From positions 1 to 6,842 of the forward strand of contig JAEDJF010000078.1 of the NCBI GenBank assembly GCA_016296485.1: a stretch of 6,842 nucleotides of DNA. Direction: 5' to 3'. The stretch's first letter is position 1. Every line of letters starts with the position of its first letter. Shown piece by piece: positions 1 to 5,096 of this stretch. The translations under genes and the position numbers were made by a program. The stretch is from Oscillospiraceae bacterium. Its GTDB lineage: Bacteria; Bacillota; Clostridia; Oscillospirales; Ruminococcaceae. The notes under the pieces are model-generated. The model searched no databases. It was not told where the DNA came from and saw only the letters and a program-made list of their open reading frames with translations.

Positions 1-1
1 C

Positions 2-85
2 CACGTTCCCTTTGAGGAGGGAAGCGTCGCGAACGCCATCTCCTACGCCAAGGATATTCTTCTTAAAGCCATCGGTGAGGAATAA
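2..85 (+). CDS. C-terminal end of an unidentified protein (partial)
   Basis: Frame 2 is open from the window edge to a TAA at 83-85 and gives 27 residues, beginning HVPFEEGSV and ending LLKAIGEE. The tail looks like an amphipathic helix, as found at the end of many soluble enzymes. It is followed 15 bases later by a strong intrinsic terminator, which supports it being a real gene end rather than chance. The rest of the gene lies outside the window and I do not recognise the family from this fragment. It converges on the transporter operon, so a functional link with that operon is not implied. Confidence 0.6.
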   Translation, partial: HVPFEEGSVANAISYAKDILLKAIGEE

Positions 86-91
86 TTCCCG

Positions 92-127
92 AAAAAGAAA
101 AACGCCGCTTTTAAGCGGCGTTTTTTA
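92..127. terminator. Bidirectional intrinsic terminator
   Basis: A perfect inverted repeat (AACGCCGCTT at 101-110, AAGCGGCGTT at 113-122) is followed on the plus strand by a T run (121-126). It is preceded by an A-rich run (92-102), which becomes a T-rich run on the minus strand. The innermost pairs probably open to give a usable loop. It therefore can stop both the plus-strand gene ending at 85 and the minus-strand operon, whose last stop codon abuts it at 125-127. Confidence 0.92.
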
Positions 128-1573
128 TTCTATTTTTTCTCCCGCTATCGCCGGAACGGCGCCCTCCTCGATAGGGCAGACGTAGCCCGGGGCGGCTTTT
201 TTCTCAAATTCAGCTCTCGCCTCGGCGAGAAGCTCCGGGTTTTCAAAGAGGTCCGCCGCCGTCGCGGCAAGAACCTTCGCCGCAAGGAGCATACCCTTTT
301 TTGCGGCGGTTGACTTTCCGGCGGAAACAATCTGCCAGCTATGACCGGGAACGCCGCTTGGGAAGGTGGCGGTGTTTATCTGCGCCGTGGGCGTCTGCCA
401 GCTCACGTCGCCCACGTCCGTGGAGCCCGGGAGCGTCACCTCGCAGTGGTAATAGGGCATCAGAAAATCGTTCTGGGGCTTTTTGCCGCCGTCTGTTTTT
501 TCATCGACGAACCGGGCAATCTCCGGGTCGAAATGGGAGGCGAAGCCCGGGAGCCCGTCCTTTTCATAGGTGTCGTAAAGCGCCTTGCTGAAAGCGATTT
601 CCCCGGCGGAGTATTCCGGGAGCTCAATCTCGCTGAAATTCTTATAGAGGGCTTTTTCAAGGACGGAGTTCGTCACAACGTCGGCGGTGCCGTCGATGAA
701 GCGGCGCTTTAGGGTCGTCCCGGTCATAAGTGCCGCGCCCTTTGCTATATCCTCCACCCGTTTTACCAGGGCTTTCGCCTTGGGAACGGTGTCGGAGCGC
801 ATCATATAGAGCACCTGCGCCGTGGGCTGGACGACGTTGGGCGAAACGCCCCCGGCGTCGGTTATGGAGTAGTGGACGCGGTCGGTGGTGGGAATATGCT
901 CCCGAAGGAACTGGACGCCGATGTTCATAAGCTCCACGGCGTCAAGGGCGCTGCGCCCAAGGTGGGGGCAGCCCGCCGCATGGGCGGCGACGCCCTCGAA
1001 TTTGTATTCCACCTGAATGGAGGAGAGATAGGAGCCGCTTGAAACCTGGTTGGAGTCGTCCGGGTGCCAGGTGAGCGCCGCGTCGAGCCCGTAAAAGAGC
1101 CCCTTCTGCGCCATGAATGCCTTGCCGGCGCCGCCCTCCTCCCCGGGGCAGCCGTAGAAAATGACGGTGCCGCCGCCGGGTCCCTTTTGAGCGAGATACT
1201 CCTTTATGGCGTGGGCGGCGGCAAGAGCCCCGGCGCCCAGGAGGTTGTGTCCGCAGCCGTGACCGCAGCCGCCGGGAACGAGCTCCCGGCGGGAAGCTTC
1301 TCCCGCCTCCTGCGAAAGACCGGAGAGGGCGTCAAATTCGCCAAGAATTCCGATGACGGGCTTTCCGCTCCCGAAGCTGCCGGAAAAGGCGGTATTTACC
1401 CCGGCAAGCCCGGTCTCAACCTTGAAGCCCAGCTTCTCAAGAAGGGCGATATAGGTCTCGGCGGACTTGTACTCCTTGAGCGAAAGCTCCGGGCAGCTCC
1501 AGATTTTGTCCGAAAGCTCCTCGAAAACCCCGGCGTTTTCGTCAATGAATTTGTAAATCTCTTTTTTGTCCAT
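125..1573 (-). CDS. AbgB-like M20 family amidohydrolase / metallopeptidase
   Basis: The 482-residue protein belongs to the M20D amidohydrolases and most resembles p-aminobenzoyl-glutamate hydrolase subunit B (AbgB). These cytoplasmic, metal-dependent enzymes split an amide bond to release a free amino acid. The expected metal and catalytic positions are present: GCGHGCGHN (102-110), the glutamate pair in GCPGEEGG (145-146), WHPDD (169-173) and a late PGHSW histidine (409-413). The GSTDVGDVSW block (383-392) is typical of AbgB-type members. The dimerisation (lid) domain lies roughly at 190-300, with HAAGCPH at 198-204. The start is set by a GGGAGG ribosome site 7 bases upstream. It is the last gene of the transporter operon, 26 bp after the ATPase gene, so its substrate is probably what the transporter imports. 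Family assignment is firm. The substrate (p-aminobenzoyl-glutamate, an N-acyl amino acid or a dipeptide) cannot be read from the sequence. I see no signal peptide. Confidence 0.92.
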   Translation of the reverse strand: MDKKEIYKFIDENAGVFEELSDKIWSCPELSLKEYKSAETYIALLEKLGFKVETGLAGVNTAFSGSFGSGKPVIGILGEFDALSGLSQEAGEASRRELVPGGCGHGCGHNLLGAGALAAAHAIKEYLAQKGPGGGTVIFYGCPGEEGGAGKAFMAQKGLFYGLDAALTWHPDDSNQVSSGSYLSSIQVEYKFEGVAAHAAGCPHLGRSALDAVELMNIGVQFLREHIPTTDRVHYSITDAGGVSPNVVQPTAQVLYMMRSDTVPKAKALVKRVEDIAKGAALMTGTTLKRRFIDGTADVVTNSVLEKALYKNFSEIELPEYSAGEIAFSKALYDTYEKDGLPGFASHFDPEIARFVDEKTDGGKKPQNDFLMPYYHCEVTLPGSTDVGDVSWQTPTAQINTATFPSGVPGHSWQIVSAGKSTAAKKGMLLAAKVLAATAADLFENPELLAEARAEFEKKAAPGYVCPIEEGAVPAIAGEKIE

Positions 1574-1599
1574 GGCTTTTCCTCCCTTTCGGAAGATGA

Positions 1600-2325
1600 T
1601 TAGTAAAGCACCTTGCTTAAAAAGTCCTTGGTCCTCGGGTTCTGGGGGCAGTTAAAAATTTCGTCCGGGGTCCCCTCCTCGGCGACGACGCCGCCGTCGA
1701 AAAAGACCACCCGGTCGCTGACTTCCTTCGCGAAGCCCATTTCGTGGGTGACGATTACGCTGGTCATGCCGCTTTTGACGAGCCCCTTGATAACGTCAAG
1801 GACCTCGCCGACCATCTCCGGGTCGAGGGCGGAGGTGGGCTCGTCAAAGAGCATCACGTCCGGCTCCATGGCGAGAGCCCGCACTATGGCAAGACGCTGT
1901 TTCTGTCCGCCGGAGAGGCTGGCGGCGCTTTCCGCCGCCTTGTCCGCAAGACCGACCCTGTTAAGAAGCTCCATCGCCCTTTCCTTCGCCTCGTTTTTCG
2001 GCATTTTCTTGACGATGGTGGGGGCGAGGGTTATGTTTTCCTCGACGGAAAGGTGGGGGAAAACGTTGAAATGCTGGAACACCATTCCCATTTTCCGCCT
2101 GTGAAGGTCTATGTTGATTTTTTCGCTGGTGATGTCAACGCCCTCGAAGAAAATCTGTCCCGAGTCCGGGGTTTCGAGCATATTGAGGCAGCGCAGGAAG
2201 GTGCTCTTTCCGCCGCCGGAGGGACCGATTATGGAAACGACCTCGCCCTGGGAAACGTGCTCGTTTATTCCTTTGAGCACCTGGAGGTCGCCGAAGCTTT
2301 TGCAAAGATCCACGGTTTCAATCAT
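1600..2325 (-). CDS. Polar amino acid ABC transporter, ATP-binding protein
   Basis: This 241-residue protein is the nucleotide-binding subunit of a GlnQ/HisP/ArtP-type importer and powers uptake at the inner face of the membrane. All ATPase motifs are intact: Walker A GPSGGGKST (34-42), Q-loop glutamine in MVFQHFN (Q84), signature LSGGQ (137-141), Walker B VMLFDE (157-162), D-loop SALD (165-168) and switch histidine in VTHEM (H194). The Walker A has glycine where GPSGSGKST is commonest, a tolerated variant. Length is normal for the family. The start codon overlaps the permease stop as ATGA (2322-2325), which indicates translational coupling. The ribosome site AAAGGAGA (2337-2344) is rather far away at about 12 bases, so re-initiation after the permease may matter. 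Ligand specificity is not set by this subunit. Names such as GlnQ would be over-precise. Confidence 0.97.
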   Translation of the reverse strand: MIETVDLCKSFGDLQVLKGINEHVSQGEVVSIIGPSGGGKSTFLRCLNMLETPDSGQIFFEGVDITSEKINIDLHRRKMGMVFQHFNVFPHLSVEENITLAPTIVKKMPKNEAKERAMELLNRVGLADKAAESAASLSGGQKQRLAIVRALAMEPDVMLFDEPTSALDPEMVGEVLDVIKGLVKSGMTSVIVTHEMGFAKEVSDRVVFFDGGVVAEEGTPDEIFNCPQNPRTKDFLSKVLY

Positions 2326-3047
2326 TTGCTGTTGAGTCTCCTTTCGTACGCTCCGATGAGCTTGCTGAGAGTGAAGGTGACAGAGAGATAGATAATGCCG
2401 ATGATGGTGAGCGCTTCAAGGGCGAGATAGGTGGCGCCGTTGACCTTGAGGTAGGAGGTCATAAGCTCTCCGACGAAGAAGGTGGACGCCATGGAGGTCT
2501 CCTTGACTATGGCGACGAACTCGTTGCCGACGGCGGGAAGGATATTCTTTATCGCCTGGGGCATTACGACCCGCATCATGGTCTGCTGCTTGCTCATTCC
2601 GAGGGAGCGGGCGGCTTCGGTCTGTCCCTTGTCAACCGCCTGGATTCCCGAGCGGAAAAGCTCGGAGACGTAGGCGGCGCTGTTGAAGGCGAGGGAGATG
2701 GCAACCGCCGTGAAGGTGTTTATTGAAGGAATTATCTTCGGAATAAGAAACACGAAGACGTAAAACTGGAGCAAAAGGGGCGTTCCCCTGATGACCTCGG
2801 TATAGACGGAGCAAAGAAAGCTCACCGGGTTGAAATTGGAAACCCAGTGGATAAAACCCTTTTTCTTATGCTCTTTGTTGATGAAATGAAGGGGCTTTAT
2901 GTCGGACATACGTCCGAAGGCGATGACGGCGCCAAGAATAACGCCGAAAAAAACCGCCAGGGCGGAAAGAATGAGGGTGTATTTGAGACCCTCCAAAATA
3001 AATACCTGCCAGTAGTCCCGAAAGAGCTGGAGCATTTTTTCTAACAT
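2322..3047 (-). CDS. Polar amino acid ABC transporter, permease protein
   Basis: This 241-residue integral membrane protein is of the HisM/GlnP/ArtQ family, the transmembrane channel of the importer. It shows RGTPLLLQ (87-94), which is characteristic of amino acid permeases, and the EAA loop that docks on the ATPase (E144-A-A-R-S-L-G150 through the proline at 163). Hydrophobic segments lie roughly at 20-46, 90-110, 112-128, 170-195 and 207-232, consistent with five membrane passes. A basic, hydrophilic stretch (about 49-73, with HKKKG) between the first and second segments is longer than in many family members. I place the start at 3047 because a GGAGGT ribosome site sits 7 bases before it. 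An upstream in-frame ATG at 3077 lacks a ribosome site and lies in the T run of a hairpin. Only one permease is encoded, so a homodimer is expected. Confidence 0.95.
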   Translation of the reverse strand: MLEKMLQLFRDYWQVFILEGLKYTLILSALAVFFGVILGAVIAFGRMSDIKPLHFINKEHKKKGFIHWVSNFNPVSFLCSVYTEVIRGTPLLLQFYVFVFLIPKIIPSINTFTAVAISLAFNSAAYVSELFRSGIQAVDKGQTEAARSLGMSKQQTMMRVVMPQAIKNILPAVGNEFVAIVKETSMASTFFVGELMTSYLKVNGATYLALEALTIIGIIYLSVTFTLSKLIGAYERRLNSK

Positions 3048-3053
3048 TTTTTT

Positions 3054-3059
3054 ACCTCC
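3054..3059 (-). promoter_or_regulatory. Ribosome binding site that decides the permease start
   Basis: On the minus strand this reads GGAGGT, with 7 bases before the ATG at 3047. The competing ATG at 3077 has no such site. This moves the start 10 codons inward. Confidence 0.9.
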
Positions 3060-3073
3060 GTTTCGCTTTGTCA

Positions 3074-3108
3074 GCATAAAAGCAGGGCGGGAACGTCTCC
3101 TGCCCTGC
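3074..3108 (-). terminator. Intercistronic hairpin, likely leaky terminator / attenuator
   Basis: GCAGGGC (3082-3088) pairs with GCCCTGC (3102-3108). Four further inner pairs, including one G-T, give about 11 bp around a 5-base loop. On the minus strand it is followed by TTTTAT, a short and interrupted T run. It lies between the binding-protein stop (3132) and the permease start (3047). Hairpins at this place commonly protect the upstream message and let only part of transcription continue, so that binding protein is made in excess over membrane subunits. The weak T run favours partial read-through. It could also act only as an RNA-stabilising structure. Confidence 0.75.
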
Positions 3109-3131
3109 GTAAGTTATGTTCGCGGCGGAAC

Positions 3132-3956
3132 TTATTCGTCCGGAAGAGTTACTTCCTCGGCGGTGCCTGCGCCCGCGAGCTCAAGAGCCTCGTTGTACCA
3201 GACCTCGTAGTAGCCCGCTTCGTAGGCCTTGGCGAGAATTGCGTTCACCTTTTCGGTGAGCTCGTCCGCGCCCTTTTTCATAAGAATGACGTTGGCTTCA
3301 TAGGCTTCGTCCACCTCGAACTCAAAGCCGGAAAGAGCGACGGCGTCGGGGTTGTTGGCGATGAAGACTTCCGCCTGGCCCTTCGCCACGGCAAGAGCGT
3401 CAAAGTCGCCGTTCTTGAGCTGGAGGAACGCGGTGGTGAGGTCGCCGACCTCGACTATCTCACAGTCCGCGGGAAGCTGGGACTGGCAGAGGGAGAGCTG
3501 GAGGGAGGCGTTCTGCGCCGCGACTTTCTTGCCGCTGAAGGACTCGGCGGAGGGGAAAGCGCCCTCGTTTGCCTTTACGGTGATGATGACCTGTTCGGTC
3601 TCGTTGTCCCCGGCGTAGTAGTAGTCGGAGAGGTTGTAGTTTTCGGCACGGGTCTCGGTCCAGCTGAAGCCGGAAATCGCCATATCGACGGAGCCGGTTT
3701 CCACGGCTACCTGGCAGGCGTTGAAGCCCATGGGAAGAATCTCAAGCTCCATTCCCATTTCCTCGGCGACGAATTTCGCGAGGGAGACGTCGAAGCCGAC
3801 GTAGGAATCCTGTCCCTTTTTGGAGGTGTCAACGAACTCCATCGGAGCAAAGTCCGGGGAGAGGGCAACCTTGAGGACGTTTTTGTCGTTTCCGGAACAG
3901 CCCGCCAGGGCAAGGAGCATTGTAAGAGCAAGAACAAGAGCGATTATCTTTTTCAT
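3132..3956 (-). CDS. Amino-acid-type ABC transporter solute-binding lipoprotein
   Basis: The 274-residue product starts with a lipoprotein signal peptide: basic MKK, a hydrophobic core, and the lipobox LAGC with C20 as the lipidation site. It should sit anchored on the outer face of the membrane. The rest matches family 3 (polar amino acid) binding proteins. Aromatic residues F36 (in FAPMEF) and F78 would sandwich the ligand, and S98 and R103 in SGFSWTETR would bind a carboxylate. However, in GDFDALAVAKG (183-193) the position that is aspartate in HisJ/LAO-type proteins (D161) is A191, and the usual Q-G-S/T-T loop is Q-N-A-S (148-151). This suggests a ligand without a normal free alpha-amino group, or a relocated contact. 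The start at 3956 has GTGAGGT 7 bases upstream. Starting at 4022 would bury the signal peptide and begin upstream of the predicted transcript. It is the first gene of the operon. Confidence 0.93.
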   Translation of the reverse strand: MKKIIALVLALTMLLALAGCSGNDKNVLKVALSPDFAPMEFVDTSKKGQDSYVGFDVSLAKFVAEEMGMELEILPMGFNACQVAVETGSVDMAISGFSWTETRAENYNLSDYYYAGDNETEQVIITVKANEGAFPSAESFSGKKVAAQNASLQLSLCQSQLPADCEIVEVGDLTTAFLQLKNGDFDALAVAKGQAEVFIANNPDAVALSGFEFEVDEAYEANVILMKKGADELTEKVNAILAKAYEAGYYEVWYNEALELAGAGTAEEVTLPDE

Positions 3957-3963
3957 TTTTATT

Positions 3964-3970
3964 ACCTCAC
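3964..3970 (-). promoter_or_regulatory. Ribosome binding site that decides the binding-protein start
   Basis: On the minus strand this reads GTGAGGT, 7 bases before the ATG at 3956. That ATG opens a standard lipoprotein signal peptide. The longer in-frame start at 4022 lies at the -35 box, upstream of the expected transcription start near 3987. Confidence 0.88.
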
Positions 3971-3993
3971 TGTCTTTCGGTTTGTATGTTTGC

Positions 3994-4022
3994 ATTATAC
4001 TCGCATAAATATTCATTGTCAA
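3994..4022 (-). promoter_or_regulatory. Consensus sigma-A promoter of the transporter-peptidase operon
   Basis: On the minus strand, TTGACA (4022-4017) and TATAAT (3999-3994) are both perfect consensus hexamers, separated by exactly 17 bp. Transcription should start near 3987 and leave a leader of about 30 bases. A promoter this strong usually needs a repressor, which fits the operator-like sequences overlapping it. Confidence 0.93.
4000..4017 (-). promoter_or_regulatory. Probable ARG box (ArgR/AhrC operator), promoter-proximal
   Basis: The minus strand reads AATGAATATTTATGCGAG. This fits the Bacillus AhrC pattern (ATGAAT, A/T-rich centre, ATKC, then AG) and the left half of the E. coli ARG box TGAATWWWWATTCA. 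It fills the spacer between the -35 and -10 boxes, centred near -22, so a bound hexamer would block RNA polymerase. Recognition is by consensus only. No ArgR gene lies in the window. Confidence 0.65.
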
Positions 4023-4030
4023 GGGCTTTT

Positions 4031-4048
4031 TACGAATATTTATTCATT
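4031..4048 (-). promoter_or_regulatory. Probable ARG box (ArgR/AhrC operator), promoter-distal
   Basis: The minus strand reads AATGAATAAATATTCGTA, and TGAATAAATATTC matches 13 consecutive positions of the TGAATWWWWATTC core. Its centre (4040) is 31 bp from that of the proximal box (4009), close to three helical turns, so both would face the same side of the DNA. This spacing suits cooperative binding by one ArgR hexamer. Confidence 0.65.
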
Positions 4049-4308
4049 TTTATACTTTGTCCGTTATGGCGGGAAACGGCGGGCGGCTTTTATGTAATCT
4101 GCACAATAAACAAGGTTTAAACAAGGCGAAAGGGCGCCCGGCGCCCCGGAAAAAAGGACGGCGGGCTTGCAAAAAGCAATGTATAAATACACAGCGCGCC
4201 ATGCAAGGAAACGCCCCGCCGCCGCGTTTCGCCGGGGAAAACTTTAAAATATGTATAAAAAGTTTATATTTTAACAGCCAAAATACGGCAGTTTTGCGAT
4301 TTTTGTTA
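4049..4308. other. Divergent intergenic region, no gene seen
   Basis: This stretch separates the transporter operon control region from the rex promoter. I find no convincing coding signal. One plus-strand frame (4057-4329) is open, but it has no ribosome site, unlikely composition, and overlaps the rex promoter. Structure seen: a GC hairpin GGGCGC/GCGCCC (4132-4137, 4141-4146); the palindrome TGTATAAATACA (4180-4191); an AAACTTT/AAAGTTT inverted repeat (4239-4245, 4259-4265); and a degenerate Rex-like site (4260-4277). Composition changes from GC-rich (4060-4240) to AT-rich (4240-4345). Confidence 0.6.
4260..4277. promoter_or_regulatory. Candidate degenerate Rex operator
   Basis: Compared with the Rex consensus TTGTTAWWWWWTTAACAA, this 18-mer (AAGTTTATATTTTAACAG) matches 8 of 12 fixed positions and all five W positions. 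The right half TTAACA is perfect. Rex often controls its own gene, but the site would lie about 70-85 bp before the predicted transcription start, so it is only a candidate. A lone TTGTTA half-site also occurs at 4303-4308, next to the -35 box. Confidence 0.3.
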
Positions 4309-4338
4309 TTGACCTTTCGGGAAGATTAATATTATAAT
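4309..4338 (+). promoter_or_regulatory. Promoter of rex
   Basis: TTGACC (4309-4314) and TATAAT (4333-4338) are separated by 18 bp, a good sigma-A-type promoter. The start is expected near 4345, within the 8-base palindrome TAACGTTA (4341-4348). The leader would be about 55 bases. Confidence 0.75.
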
Positions 4339-4350
4339 AATAACGTTAGC

Positions 4351-4377
4351 TTGGCGCCGGCAGCGGTCGGGCGCCGA
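4351..4377 (+). other. Hairpin in the rex leader
   Basis: TTGGCGCC (4351-4358) pairs with GGCGCCGA (4370-4377) to form 8 bp including one G-T pair, with an 11-base loop. It ends just before the AGGAGG ribosome site (4383-4388), which itself lies 12 bases from the ATG, longer than usual. The hairpin might stabilise the message or tune translation. There is no T run, so it is not a terminator. Confidence 0.5.
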
Positions 4378-4400
4378 AATTTAGGAGGAAGCAAAGAGAA

Positions 4401-5051
4401 ATGGGAAAGAAAGACAGCTCCCGCAAAGCGGTTTCGGACGCCGTTGCCCGCCGCCTTCCGACGTATTACCGCCACGTTTGCGCCATGGAGGCGCAGGGTA
4501 TACAAAGCGTAACCTCCATGCAGCTTGCCGAAAGGGTCGGCAACACCAGCGCCCAGGTGAGACAGGATTTCTTTGCCTGCGGCGGAGTTGACGGGTACAG
4601 TACCTCCGTGCTCAAAAACTGGCTGGGAACCATACTCGGAATCAAAGACGAGCACCATATGGTGGTGGTCGGAGCGGGAAACCTCGGACGGGCGATAATC
4701 AGCTTTCAGGATTTCAACAGGGACAATTTCTTTATCGACGCCGTTTTCGACAGCAATCTGATGCTCGAGGGAATGCAGATTAACGGGATTCCGATTCTCA
4801 ACGTTTCCGCCCTTGAGGATTACCTTCGGGAAAACCGGGTGGATATAGTCGTTATAACGACCCCGGCGGACGTTGCCCAGAGTATCCTTGAAAAAGCCGC
4901 TGCCGGCGGCGTAAAAGGAGTCTGGAACTTCGCCCCGGCGGACCTTCGCTCAAGCGAAAACATCAAGGTCCAGAACGTCCACCTCACCGAAAGCCTTATG
5001 ACCCTCTCCTTCAGAATAAACGAGACGGAGCGCATAGCCGAAGACGAGTAA
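4401..5051 (+). CDS. rex: Redox-sensing transcriptional repressor Rex
   Basis: The 216-residue protein matches Rex throughout. The N-terminal winged helix-turn-helix runs to about residue 78 (RRLPTYYRH at 18-25, recognition region with TSAQVRQDF at 49-57). The Rossmann NAD(H)-binding domain follows, with GAGNLGRA (91-98) and D117 after the second strand. Next come VITTPAD (151-157), WNFAP (175-179) and the C-terminal swapped helix (NVHLTESLMTLSF). Rex dimers repress fermentation and respiration genes when NADH is low relative to NAD+ and leave DNA when NADH is high. The wing is unusual: where clostridial Rex typically has GGFGQQGYGYNV, this protein has GGVDGYSTSV, about two residues shorter and without the second tyrosine. 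DNA specificity could differ. The gene is monocistronic, with its own promoter and terminator, divergent from the transporter operon. Identity is firm. Confidence 0.95.
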   Translation: MGKKDSSRKAVSDAVARRLPTYYRHVCAMEAQGIQSVTSMQLAERVGNTSAQVRQDFFACGGVDGYSTSVLKNWLGTILGIKDEHHMVVVGAGNLGRAIISFQDFNRDNFFIDAVFDSNLMLEGMQINGIPILNVSALEDYLRENRVDIVVITTPADVAQSILEKAAAGGVKGVWNFAPADLRSSENIKVQNVHLTESLMTLSFRINETERIAEDE

Positions 5052-5054
5052 TAA

Positions 5055-5094
5055 ACAAAAAAAGCACCGCAAAAGCGGTGCTTTTATTTTTTTT
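5055..5094. terminator. Bidirectional intrinsic terminator between rex and prfC
   Basis: AAAAGCACCGC (5060-5070) and GCGGTGCTTTT (5075-5085) form an 11-bp perfect stem with an AAAA loop. It is followed by a T-rich tract to 5094 and preceded by an A-rich tract from 5055. Both convergent genes, rex (stop 5051) and prfC (stop 5097), end against it. Confidence 0.95.
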
Positions 5095-5096
5095 GC

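Noticed and set aside
1064..1603. Plus-strand open frame antisense to the 5' part of the amidohydrolase gene.
   Set aside because: It is a shadow of a fully supported M20 gene, with no ribosome site or recognisable motif. Similar antisense frames at 341-712 and 1744-2391 were rejected for the same reason.
3048..3077. Upstream in-frame start for the permease, adding ten residues (MLTKRNGGKK).
   Set aside because: There is no ribosome site upstream of 3077, and the ATG lies in the T run of the intercistronic hairpin. A GGAGGT site precedes the ATG at 3047 with ideal spacing.
3957..4022. Upstream in-frame start for the binding protein, adding 22 residues.
   Set aside because: It would start at the -35 box, before the predicted transcript begins, and would place a hydrophilic extension before a standard lipoprotein signal peptide.
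4132..4146. GC hairpin GGGCGC/GCGCCC considered as a terminator.
   Set aside because: The stem is only 6 bp with a 3-base loop, the T run on the minus strand lies on the wrong side, and no gene ends nearby.
4057..4329. A 90-codon plus-strand frame in the divergent intergenic region.
   Set aside because: It has no ribosome binding site or promoter, a composition that follows the underlying GC and AT blocks, and it runs into the rex promoter. It is probably a chance frame, though a small peptide cannot be fully excluded.
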